Counted from the first letter of the stretch, positions 1 through 5,849 are shown. The stretch is 6,684 nucleotides of DNA from Nitrospirota bacterium (GCA_021812785.1 JAKAMR010000112.1:1-6684); one strand, 5' to 3'. The notes: generated by a model not told the origin, from the sequence alone. A program made the numbers and translations.

Positions 1-1
1 A

Positions 2-223
2 GTCAGGGTGATCGTGCTTACCGCGTTCATAACACCCGACATTGAGGCGCAGATCAGGGCCATCGGCGATTACGCGTGCATGGAAAAGCCTCTAGAGTTC
101 GAGGAACTCAAGGGCAGGATAATGGGGGTGCTGGACTACCCGGGGGGGACAGGAAGTTTCTTCAGCATCGATTACACACTCGAAAAAGACGGCCTGCTGG
201 CCGGGAAATTTCTAGCGTCCTAA
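2..223 (+). CDS. Response regulator receiver domain, C-terminal part (truncated by window edge)
   Basis: This is the 3' end of a gene that begins before the window; the frame is open to base 2 and stops with TAA at 221-223. The 73 visible residues look like the second half of a CheY-type receiver. RVIVLTAF is strand beta4 with the conserved Thr (codon 20-22), followed by helix alpha4, and CMEKPLEFEEL carries the conserved Lys-Pro of beta5 (Lys codon 86-88) followed by helix alpha5. The phosphoacceptor Asp would lie upstream, outside the window. After the receiver fold about 30 residues remain (GGTGSFFSIDYTLEKDG onward), too few for a standard DNA-binding output domain. It could therefore be a single-domain regulator, or the last domain of a hybrid kinase. 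The next gene follows after 30 nt with its own strong ribosome binding site, so the two are probably cotranscribed. The receiver assignment is fairly firm; the full architecture is unknown. Confidence 0.75.
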   Translation, partial: VRVIVLTAFITPDIEAQIRAIGDYACMEKPLEFEELKGRIMGVLDYPGGTGSFFSIDYTLEKDGLLAGKFLAS

Positions 224-253
224 GAAGACGCACAAAAACCAAGGAGGCTCAAG

Positions 254-535
254 ATGAAGGGGACCCATGAAGGAAATTTTGCTCTTTTGGAGCGCAAGGA
301 CGGGCATCAGCTGGCGGGAGCCGACTACAGCAAGAGCGTAAAGAGCCTCGCAGAGGCGATAATCCTGCAGTCGATGGAAGATTTCTGGGGAAATGCTTAC
401 AAGGAAGAAAGCATCGAGTTCTTCAAGGGAGAGGGTTTCAGGGTCTGCGCGGAGATAGCCGGCATGGGCCATGAAGACCAGTCCAAGGTGCTCGAGATGC
501 TCTCTTTGAACGGGGAGCAGCCGTTCGCCTACTGA
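254..535 (+). CDS. Small cytoplasmic protein of unknown function (93 aa)
   Basis: The start is set by AAGGAGG at 241-247, six bases before ATG 254; the stop is TGA 533-535. The product has no signal peptide, no membrane segment and mixed charge, so it is probably soluble and cytoplasmic. The centre reads as two amphipathic helices: SLAEAIILQSMEDFWG at about residues 32-47, then EESIEFFKGEGFRVCAEIAG at about 52-71, with one Cys. The pattern of Q-x-x-x-D, an F-x-x-x-x-F stretch, a Cys and an A-G-M turn resembles small helical proteins found in phages and mobile regions, in which a loaded helix is followed by a 'F-x-x-C-x-x-A-G' segment. That resemblance is from memory and does not give a function. 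It lies 30 nt after the receiver gene and about 60 nt before the two-CW gene, consistent with a small signalling operon. Confidence 0.7.
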   Translation: MKGTHEGNFALLERKDGHQLAGADYSKSVKSLAEAIILQSMEDFWGNAYKEESIEFFKGEGFRVCAEIAGMGHEDQSKVLEMLSLNGEQPFAY

Positions 536-595
536 CAACTGATTGTTGAACACGCACTGATAAAAAATAAAACACATGGAGGGCTTTCAGGACTT

Positions 596-802
596 ATGAT
601 CAAGATGAATTGCTGGGACTACAAAAAATGCACCAGGGAGTTACGGAACGGCTGCCCGGCCTATCCCAACGCAGGTCGCGTATGCTTTGTTGTCGAGGGC
701 ACCAGATGTGACGGAGGGATGCAGGGCGCCTATGCGCAAAAGATACAGAACTGCCGGGGATGCGATTTTTACAGGGGCATGGTACTCGCGAAGAGCATAT
801 GA
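596..802 (+). CDS. Two-CW domain cysteine-rich small protein
   Basis: The 68-residue product has seven cysteines (residues 6, 12, 20, 30, 38, 53, 56) spaced as in the two-CW family. The markers are NCWDYKKC at the N-terminus, GCPAYPNAGRVC in the middle, GTRCDGG, and NCRGCDFY near the end. The family is known from deltaproteobacteria and similar groups as a free-standing protein or fused to chemoreceptors and response regulators. A metal- or cluster-binding, possibly redox-sensing, role is commonly suspected but not shown here. There is no signal peptide, so it should be cytoplasmic. Two starts are possible. ATG 596 has AGGA at 589-592 very close and GGAGGG at 578-583 at a long 12-nt spacing. 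ATG 605 (Met4) would make MNCW the N-terminus, as in many relatives. Its position after a receiver gene fits a signalling role. Family call firm; exact start less so. Confidence 0.8.
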   Translation: MIKMNCWDYKKCTRELRNGCPAYPNAGRVCFVVEGTRCDGGMQGAYAQKIQNCRGCDFYRGMVLAKSI

Positions 803-819
803 CAGCTGACATGCCCCTG
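772..819 (+). terminator. Inverted repeat across the two-CW stop codon, possible weak terminator
   Basis: CAGGGGCATG (772-781) is perfectly complementary to CATGCCCCTG (810-819), leaving a 28-nt loop that contains the TGA stop. The right arm is followed by a pyrimidine-rich run ending in TTTT (827-830). The long loop and short T run make it a poor intrinsic terminator, but it could stabilise the 3' end of the mRNA. Confidence 0.3.
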
Positions 820-882
820 CTCCTCCTTTTAAAAAGTTCTTCACCCTAGAACAAAAAAAAGAAAAACTGACATAAGAACTGT

Positions 883-930
883 CCGGCGTTGTTACCGGTC
901 CCGCAGGGGACCGGAATACCGGAGTTTTTT
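883..930 (+). terminator. Rho-independent terminator after the two-CW gene
   Basis: CCGGTCCC (895-902) pairs perfectly with GGGACCGG (907-914) around a four-base loop. An outer CCGG (883-886) can also pair with CCGG (919-922). Six Ts follow at 925-930. Strong GC stem plus T tract is the classic intrinsic terminator layout. It separates the signalling genes from the operon that starts at 1029. The distance from the two-CW stop is about 80 nt, which is long but acceptable. Confidence 0.65.
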
Positions 931-935
931 GTGCG

Positions 936-956
936 GCATGCCCTTGACGGGCATGC
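936..956 (+). promoter_or_regulatory. Dyad-symmetric operator candidate centred on a -35 element
   Basis: GCATGCCC (936-943) and GGGCATGC (949-956) form a perfect 8+8 bp inverted repeat separated by TTGAC. That spacer is the core of the -35 hexamer of the promoter at 944-972. Each arm also contains the smaller palindrome GCATGC. A dimeric regulator bound here would cover the -35 region. As RNA it would be a GC hairpin followed by only TTTT (960-963), so a second terminator is the alternative reading. Confidence 0.45.
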
Positions 957-972
957 GCATTTTAAGTACTAT
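944..972 (+). promoter_or_regulatory. Sigma70-type promoter for the PA2779/PA2778/TPR operon
   Basis: TTGACG (944-949) and TACTAT (967-972) are separated by exactly 17 bp, matching the housekeeping consensus at 5/6 and 4/6 positions, including the most conserved -10 bases. It lies directly after a terminator and about 50 nt before the ribosome binding site and start of the first operon gene, where a promoter is expected. Transcription would start near 979. Confidence 0.5.
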
Positions 973-1028
973 TTCCTGAAAAGGCCGGATGGTCATTTTA
1001 TTTTTTTCATGGTCAAGGAGGGTTGGCA

Positions 1029-1418
1029 ATGAGGCGTGTTTTAATGAGGCATATTACGTGGTACCTGGTGGCGGCAATGTTCGTCATCGGTATCGCCCCA
1101 AGAGTGGATGCGAGCTTCTCGCCTTCCGGCGTGATTGCCCTGCCCCATTCGGACAGGGCACGGGATCTGAACAGGATACAACAGGTCCTTGAAAACAGGA
1201 TGGTCGCCAAGAGGCTGGCGGACCTCGGTTTCTCGCAAAAGGAGATAAACGCCAGGCTCTCCCAGATGAGCGACCAGCAGATCCACCAGTTCGCGCAGAG
1301 ACTTGGGAGCCTGAAGGTAGGCGGGGACGGCGTGGGATTCGTTATCGCCCTGCTCGTCGTCGTGGTTCTCGTGATACTTATACTGCAGCTGACAGGGCAC
1401 AGGGTCATCGTCAGGTAG
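1029..1418 (+). CDS. PA2779-family small exported membrane protein
   Basis: ATG 1029 is chosen because AAGGAGGG (1015-1022) lies six bases before it; a TTG at 1023 touches the ribosome binding site and is unlikely. The 129-residue product starts with a signal peptide (basic MRRVLMRH, hydrophobic WYLVAAMFVIGIA, possible cleavage after Ala28 in RVDA-S). A helical middle part follows (about 42-93) with RLADLGFSQKEINARLSQMS and the LSQMSDQQIHQFAQRL segment. Then come Gly98-Gly99 and a C-terminal membrane helix (about 103-119, very rich in Val, Ile and Leu), ending in a basic tail. This order is typical of the PA2779 (DUF6627) family, usually found beside a PA2778-type peptidase, as here. The role is unknown. 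After signal cleavage the bulk should be periplasmic, anchored by the C-terminal helix. The segment before Gly-Gly resembles leader peptides cut by C39 peptidases, which makes it a candidate substrate of the next gene product; this is inference. Confidence 0.8.
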   Translation: MRRVLMRHITWYLVAAMFVIGIAPRVDASFSPSGVIALPHSDRARDLNRIQQVLENRMVAKRLADLGFSQKEINARLSQMSDQQIHQFAQRLGSLKVGGDGVGFVIALLVVVVLVILILQLTGHRVIVR

Positions 1419-1430
1419 ACAGGTCTTTTA

Positions 1431-2135
1431 TTGTTGAAAGCGTTTCTTCAATTTTTGTTTTTTCCGGCTTTTGGTCTTGCCTTGCTAAGACAACTGTTAC
1501 AGCGTAAAAGGGGCGCTCAGGAAAGTTTTTCAGGGCGTCCCTTTTCATCGCTGCTGCCCCCTTTTATGCTGGCGTTGCTTCTGCTTTCCTCCTGCGCGGC
1601 GGCCGGGGCCCCGGAAAACAAAGACCTTCGTCCCGTGGGAGCAGGCGAGGTCCTGGAAAAAGTCCCCTACTATTCCCAGGCGGACCACCAGTGCGGCCCA
1701 ACCGCGATGGCCGAGGTGCTTGATTATTACGGTTCCAGGGTCGTCCCTGGTTCCATTGCCTCCTCCATCTACAGCAAGACTGCAAGGGGCACCCTGGGGA
1801 TAGATATGCTCATCTATGCGCAGCGGGCCGGGTTCAGGGCCAGACAATACAGCGGCAGCAGGCGTGACATGGTTAAAGAGATAGACAGGGGGCGGCCCCT
1901 GATCGTTTTTGTGGACTACGGGTTTTGGGTTTATCAGGACGGGCATTTTATGGTGGTTGCCGGTTATGACGAAAACGGCCCGATAGTCCATTCGGTGAAC
2001 GGCCCCTTCGAACACATCCCATGGGATGTGTTTATGGGCCCATGGAAAAAGACCGGCTACTGGACCCTTCTGATCACGAAAAAACAAAAATCTGAAAAAA
2101 TAAAAGAGAGCGAAGCCAAAAGGACAGATAAATGA
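1431..2135 (+). CDS. PA2778-family C39-like cysteine peptidase, predicted lipoprotein
   Basis: The product carries a papain-like C39 fold. The nucleophile region VPYYSQADHQCGPTAMAEVL has Cys88, with Gln83 as possible oxyanion residue. The His region is YQDGHFMVVAGYD (His172), and Asn190 in HSVNGP is a likely third catalytic residue. This matches the PA2778 cysteine peptidase family. The N-terminus is unusual: from TTG 1431 there is a hydrophobic stretch (residues 4-19), a basic RQLLQRKR, then a second hydrophobic stretch ending in lipobox LSSC (Cys55). Only weak ribosome binding sequence (AGG 1421-1423) precedes the tandem TTG codons. TTG 1482 would give a simpler signal peptide, and ATG 1566 would leave almost no basic region, so the start is uncertain. 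The enzyme is predicted to be membrane-anchored facing the periplasm. It starts 12 nt after the PA2779-like gene and overlaps the TPR gene by four bases. The C-terminus is Lys/Glu-rich. Substrate unknown. Confidence 0.8.
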   Translation: MLKAFLQFLFFPAFGLALLRQLLQRKRGAQESFSGRPFSSLLPPFMLALLLLSSCAAAGAPENKDLRPVGAGEVLEKVPYYSQADHQCGPTAMAEVLDYYGSRVVPGSIASSIYSKTARGTLGIDMLIYAQRAGFRARQYSGSRRDMVKEIDRGRPLIVFVDYGFWVYQDGHFMVVAGYDENGPIVHSVNGPFEHIPWDVFMGPWKKTGYWTLLITKKQKSEKIKESEAKRTDK

Positions 2136-2701
2136 AGAAAAGAAAAACCGCGGCCGCCTTCGCCCTGCCTCACGCATTGACGGCTGCGCTGTCATGCATT
2201 ATCCTTTCCCTCGCACTCTCCTCCTGCGGGGCATTGCCAAGGATAATCATATTGCACGACCCGCTCTCTCCGGAAGAACACCTGGACCTTGGTGTTGCCT
2301 ATGAAAGGAAGGGGGAATATGACGCCGCGATGAAACAGTACAGGGAGGCCGCAAAAAAGCTTCCCTCCGCATGGGTCTACATGGGCAACGTAAGCTTTGA
2401 GAAGGGCGATATTGGCGCGGCCCAAAAATACTATAAGAAGGCGATAGACAAAGACAAGAACGGCCCGGACGCGTACAACAACCTGGCATGGCTTTATTAC
2501 ACCAGGAAGGAAAAACTGGATAAGGCCCAAATGCTTGCCGGCAAGGCCGTACTGCTTGGCGCAAACAACTCTGCCAAAGAGGCCGTCTACAAAGATACGC
2601 TGGATAAAATAAAGGCCCTTGAGGCGGCAAACAGAATAAAAGTAAAGGCCCTTAAAGACGTTTCCGGCAAAAAAGATGCAAGGACCACTGACTCTGAATA
2701 A
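2132..2701 (+). CDS. TPR lipoprotein coupled to the PA2778-family peptidase
   Basis: The ATG overlaps the peptidase stop codon (ATGA, 2132-2135), with AGGA at 2121-2124 as ribosome binding site, so translation is probably coupled. The 189-residue product has a basic N-terminus, a long hydrophobic signal and lipobox LSSC (Cys32), so a lipid-anchored envelope protein is predicted. Residues about 46-143 form roughly three tetratricopeptide repeats (EEHLDLGVAYERKGEYDAAM; AWVYMGNVSFEKGDIGAAQ; AYNNLAWLYYTRKEKLDKAQ), the third one slightly expanded. The tail is Lys-rich and helical. As I recall, members such as Pseudomonas PA2778 carry TPRs in the same polypeptide after the peptidase domain, introduced by a similar DPLS-x-x-EH sequence. 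This gene looks like that TPR half as a separate protein. It probably binds the peptidase or its substrate. Confidence 0.78.
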   Translation: MKKRKTAAAFALPHALTAALSCIILSLALSSCGALPRIIILHDPLSPEEHLDLGVAYERKGEYDAAMKQYREAAKKLPSAWVYMGNVSFEKGDIGAAQKYYKKAIDKDKNGPDAYNNLAWLYYTRKEKLDKAQMLAGKAVLLGANNSAKEAVYKDTLDKIKALEAANRIKVKALKDVSGKKDARTTDSE

Positions 2702-2757
2702 AAAAATATAGCAAAAAGCTCAAAAAATCCGGCTTAAAGAAAAAATCCAGAAAACCG

Positions 2758-2776
2758 GGGCCCTTTTTTGGGGCCC
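2758..2776 (+). other. GC hairpin upstream of tex
   Basis: GGGCCC (2758-2763) can pair with GGGCCC (2771-2776) around a T-rich 7-nt loop. The T run is inside the loop rather than after the stem, so it is not a normal intrinsic terminator. The right arm ends 5 bases before the AGGA (2781-2784) ribosome binding site of tex, so it could affect tex translation or transcript processing. Confidence 0.3.
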
Positions 2777-2790
2777 ATAAAGGACTTTTT

Positions 2791-5121
2791 ATGATAGCGC
2801 TAAAAGCCAAAGAGAGACATATTTCCATCGTCGCAGAAGAGCTTGAAATAAAACCGGCACAGGTAATGGCCGCGGCCTGCCTGCTTGAGGGCGGGGCGAC
2901 GGTGCCGTTTATTGCCAGGTACAGAAAAGAAGCCACGGGAAGCCTTGACGAGATCGCCGTGGCCGCAATCAGGGACAGACTTGAGCAACTGGAAGATCTG
3001 GACAAGCGGAGGGAGGCCATTTTAAAGTCGCTCGAGGAGCGGGGGCTTCTCACCGAAGAGCTTACTGCCAGGATCGTACAGGCGGGCTCCGTGACAGCTC
3101 TTGAAGACATCTACCTGCCCTTCCGCCCGAAGCGGCGCACGAGAGCCGCGATAGCAAAAGAAAAAGGTCTTGAACCCCTTGCAAAGGCCGTATTCGCCCA
3201 ACAGGAGACGGATATCGGGCAACTTGCTGCATCTTTCATCGATGCGGACAAAGGCGTTTCTTCAGTAGAAGATGCGCTGGCGGGGACGAGGGACATCATC
3301 GCCGAATGGGTGAGTGAGGACCCGGAAGCAAGAGAGAAGCTGCGGCAGCTTTACTGGTCCAGGGGTGTCATCCGCAGCAGGGTCATCAAGGGTAAGGAAG
3401 AAGAAGGGATAAAATACAGGGACTATTATGAATGGGAAGAGCCTGCCTCCAAGGCGCCGGCCCACAGGGTGCTTGCGATACGCCGGGGAGAAAGCGAGGG
3501 GGTCCTCATTCACCGCGTATTGCCACCAGAGGAAGAGGCTCTGGCCATGCTTGAATCCATTTTTCTTAAAAGAGAAGGCAGCGAAGCGGTGGAACAGGTG
3601 AAAATGGCGGTCCATGACAGCTACAAGAGGCTGCTGGCACCTTCCATTGAGGGAGAAGTGCGCCTTGCGGCAAAAAAGCGTGCCGATGAGGAGGCTATAC
3701 GTGTTTTTGCGGAAAATATCAGGCAGCTCCTTCTGGCTCCTCCGCTTGGCAGGAAGGCTGTGCTTGCCATCGACCCCGGATTCAGGACAGGCTGCAAGGT
3801 GGTCTGCCTGGACAGGCAGGGCAAACTGCTCCACAACGACACCATCTTCCCCCATTCAGGGGAAAAAGGCGCCTTGGAGGCCGCCGGAAAGATAAAAAAA
3901 CTGTGCGGCCAGTTCGGCATTGAGGCCATCGCCATAGGCAATGGGACCGCAGGGAGAGAGACGGAGGCGTTCATCAGGGGGCTGGGGCTTCCGGATGATA
4001 TCAAAACCGTCATGGTAAATGAAAGCGGGGCCTCGATATATTCCGCATCGGAGGCGGCGCGCGAGGAATTCCCGGGACACGACGTGACCGTGCGGGGCTC
4101 GGTCTCGATAGGCCGCAGGCTCATGGATCCGCTTGCCGAGCTGGTGAAGATAGACCCCAAGTCCATCGGCGTTGGCCAATACCAGCACGATGTTGACCAG
4201 ACTGCGCTTAAAAAAAGCCTTGATGACACCGTCATAAGCTGCGTTAACGCAGTGGGCGTTGAGGTAAACACCGCAAGCAGGCAGTTGCTCACTTATGTCT
4301 CCGGACTAGGGCCCCAGCTTGCAAGGGCCATAGTGGACTACAGGGACGAGCACGGCCCGTTCGCCTCCAGGGAGGACCTGAAGAAGGTCCCACGCCTCGG
4401 GCCCAAGGCGTTTGAGCAGGCCGCGGGTTTCCTCCGCATCCGTGACGGGGAAAACCCCCTTGACGCGAGCGCTGTGCACCCGGAAAGCTACCGGATCATC
4501 CATGACATGGCGCAGGACGCGGGCTGTGATGCGGTGGGCCTTATGCGGGACGCCGGAGTGAGAAAAAAGATAGATATTTCCCGTTATGTGACGGACACCG
4601 TGGGGATGCCCACCCTGAATGACATCATGGCGGAGCTTGCCAGGCCCGGACGCGACCCCAGGCAACAGTTCGAGGGCTTCGAGTTCGACAGTGGCATAAC
4701 GAAAATAGAAGACGTCAAGGCCGGCATGAGGCTGCCTGGCATTGTCACTAATATGACGGCCTTCGGGGTCTTTGTGGACATAGGCGTGCACCAGGACGGC
4801 CTAATCCACATAAGCGAGCTTTCTCCTTCGGGCAGGTTCGTCAAAGACCCCGCACAGGTGGTTAAAGTGCATCAAAGGGTCACAGTAACCGTGCTGGACG
4901 TGGATATACAGAGGAAACGCATCTCTCTTTCCATGAGAAGCGGGCCTGCAAAACCTGGAAAAAAAGAAACAGAAAACGAAAAAACAAAAGCTCCCGAAAC
5001 CGGCCAGGATAAAAAGAGGGGAAAAAACACGGCGGTGGCAGGGCGGCATGAAAAAAGGCCCCCAAGGTTCTCAAACAACCCTTTTTACGATGCGTTCATG
5101 AAGAAAGACCGTGGCAACTAG
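2791..5121 (+). CDS. tex: Tex, RNA-binding transcription accessory protein
   Basis: The 776-residue product matches Tex over its whole length. The N-terminal helical region has the hallmark VPFIARYRKEATGSLDE (about 38-54) and YLPFRPKRRTRA. A YqgF/RNase H-like domain starts at about residue 324 (VLAIDPGFRTGCK, Asp328) and includes the Tex signature IAIGNGTAGRETE. A helix-hairpin-helix region lies at about 500-550 (YVSGLGPQLARAIVDYRDE and VPRLGPKAFEQAAGF). An S1 RNA-binding domain lies at about 642-716 (TAFGVFVDIGVHQDGLIHIS, ending RKRISLSMR). A basic, low-complexity tail of about 60 residues follows, with poly-Lys stretches ending in NNPFYDAFMKKD, similar to other Tex tails. Tex is a conserved cytoplasmic nucleic-acid-binding protein linked to transcription and rRNA/RNA handling. 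ATG 2791 has AGGA six bases upstream. No separate promoter is evident in the 89-nt gap, so read-through from the upstream operon is possible. Confidence 0.97.
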   Translation: MIALKAKERHISIVAEELEIKPAQVMAAACLLEGGATVPFIARYRKEATGSLDEIAVAAIRDRLEQLEDLDKRREAILKSLEERGLLTEELTARIVQAGSVTALEDIYLPFRPKRRTRAAIAKEKGLEPLAKAVFAQQETDIGQLAASFIDADKGVSSVEDALAGTRDIIAEWVSEDPEAREKLRQLYWSRGVIRSRVIKGKEEEGIKYRDYYEWEEPASKAPAHRVLAIRRGESEGVLIHRVLPPEEEALAMLESIFLKREGSEAVEQVKMAVHDSYKRLLAPSIEGEVRLAAKKRADEEAIRVFAENIRQLLLAPPLGRKAVLAIDPGFRTGCKVVCLDRQGKLLHNDTIFPHSGEKGALEAAGKIKKLCGQFGIEAIAIGNGTAGRETEAFIRGLGLPDDIKTVMVNESGASIYSASEAAREEFPGHDVTVRGSVSIGRRLMDPLAELVKIDPKSIGVGQYQHDVDQTALKKSLDDTVISCVNAVGVEVNTASRQLLTYVSGLGPQLARAIVDYRDEHGPFASREDLKKVPRLGPKAFEQAAGFLRIRDGENPLDASAVHPESYRIIHDMAQDAGCDAVGLMRDAGVRKKIDISRYVTDTVGMPTLNDIMAELARPGRDPRQQFEGFEFDSGITKIEDVKAGMRLPGIVTNMTAFGVFVDIGVHQDGLIHISELSPSGRFVKDPAQVVKVHQRVTVTVLDVDIQRKRISLSMRSGPAKPGKKETENEKTKAPETGQDKKRGKNTAVAGRHEKRPPRFSNNPFYDAFMKKDRGN

Positions 5122-5351
5122 ACGGTCTTGCCGCAACTGGACGATGAAACGAAGCAGGCGCTGAAGGGGAAGATAGTGATCGATACCTCGAACCCTTATC
5201 CGGAAAGGGACGGGGCGATCGCCGAAGATGCCCTGAAGGAACCGGACGGAAAACAAATGGCCTCCTCATATCCGCGGGAAACCTGTTGCTCTGCCGTTCC
5301 ATGCACGCGTCCATCAACCCCTTCAAAAAAAACTTGCAAGGCGCATCATAA
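5122..5351 (+). pseudogene. Remnant of an NADP/F420-type oxidoreductase (Rossmann) gene, frameshifted and truncated
   Basis: Right after the tex TAG, in the same frame, the translation reads TVLPQLDDETKQALKGKIVI then DTSNPYPERDGAIAEDA. This is the strand beta5 and loop typical of NADPH-dependent F420-reductase-like proteins (COG2085 type: 'GKIVIDT-NP-P-RDG'). After about base 5250 the similarity moves to another frame: ISAGNLLLCRSMHASIN (5268-5318) resembles the 'YLPGARLVRAFNSIN' segment that follows in the family, and a TAA stops it at 5349-5351. The frame change fits loss of one base or gain of two. The N-terminal nucleotide-binding motif and the C-terminal half are missing, there is no ribosome binding site before the only possible start (TTG 5128), and tex occupies the upstream DNA. 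A decayed gene fragment is the best reading; the family match is from memory of the motif. Confidence 0.6.
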
Positions 5352-5447
5352 TGTGCAATGCTTTGCAAAGTAAAGCCTCAGGAAGTCCGGACTGGACCTC
5401 CAAAAACAGCAGAAGCCGGATCAGGGATATTCTATTTGGAAATAAAA

Positions 5448-5849
5448 ATGAACTCTTTTCCGTCTGACAAGATGAATTCATCCAGAAAAAGGGTGTTGCT
5501 GGTTGACGATGAGCCGTCTGTCAGCAGCAGTCTTTGTGATCTGCTTGAGCTCTGGGGATACGAGGTCTGCGATTCTGTCACAACGGGAGAGGATGCTGTT
5601 TTGACGACTGAGGCGGAGAAACCTGACCTTGTGCTTATGGACATCCAGCTTAAAGGCGCCATGAACGGCATCGAGTCCGCCAGGGAAATAAAAAAACATA
5701 ACAACCCTCCCATAATCTTTATGACAGGCTATGCAAACGAACAGCTAAAAAGAGAGGCCGAGGTCATCCGGCCTGCTGCGTACCTCACCAAACCTTTTGA
5801 GCTGGACGAACTGAAAGCGGCCATAGATTCTGCCTGCCAGTCACAATAG
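5448..5849 (+). CDS. Stand-alone receiver-domain response regulator
   Basis: From ATG 5448 the protein is 133 residues, essentially a single CheY-like domain. The acidic pair is Asp20-Asp21 in VLLVDDEP, the phosphoacceptor Asp65 in LVLMDIQLKG, the switch Thr93 in IIFMTGYA, and the conserved Lys115 in YLTKPF. All key residues are present, so it should be phosphorylatable. The MDIQLKGAMNGIESAREI segment places it with receivers often paired with PAS/histidine kinases. There is no output domain, so it probably acts by protein contacts or phosphotransfer. The frame stays open upstream to 5358, but that stretch is not receiver-like and covers palindromic intergenic DNA. ATG 5448 has only GGA (5438-5440) as ribosome binding sequence; ATG 5472 is the alternative. 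No kinase gene is adjacent in this window. No clear terminator follows, only a T6 run at 5891-5896. Confidence 0.9.
   Translation: MNSFPSDKMNSSRKRVLLVDDEPSVSSSLCDLLELWGYEVCDSVTTGEDAVLTTEAEKPDLVLMDIQLKGAMNGIESAREIKKHNNPPIIFMTGYANEQLKREAEVIRPAAYLTKPFELDELKAAIDSACQSQ

Noticed and set aside
836..852. GTTCT / AGAAC hairpin flanked by A runs, a possible terminator for minus-strand transcription
   Set aside because: The stem is only 5 bp and AT-rich, and there is no minus-strand gene that it would serve.
1545..2195. Long open frame on the minus strand opposite the C39-like peptidase (216 codons)
   Set aside because: The plus strand has clear catalytic motifs and a coupled downstream gene; the minus frame has no recognisable domain and no ribosome binding site, and reflects GC-rich codon bias.
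3262..4292. Open frames on the minus strand inside tex (about 197 and 223 codons)
   Set aside because: They overlap a highly conserved, full-length tex gene and show no protein-like features.
5358..5447. N-terminal extension of the receiver protein from an upstream ATG at 5358
   Set aside because: The extra 30 residues do not resemble a receiver or linker, they overlap palindromic intergenic DNA, and the receiver fold begins just after ATG 5448.
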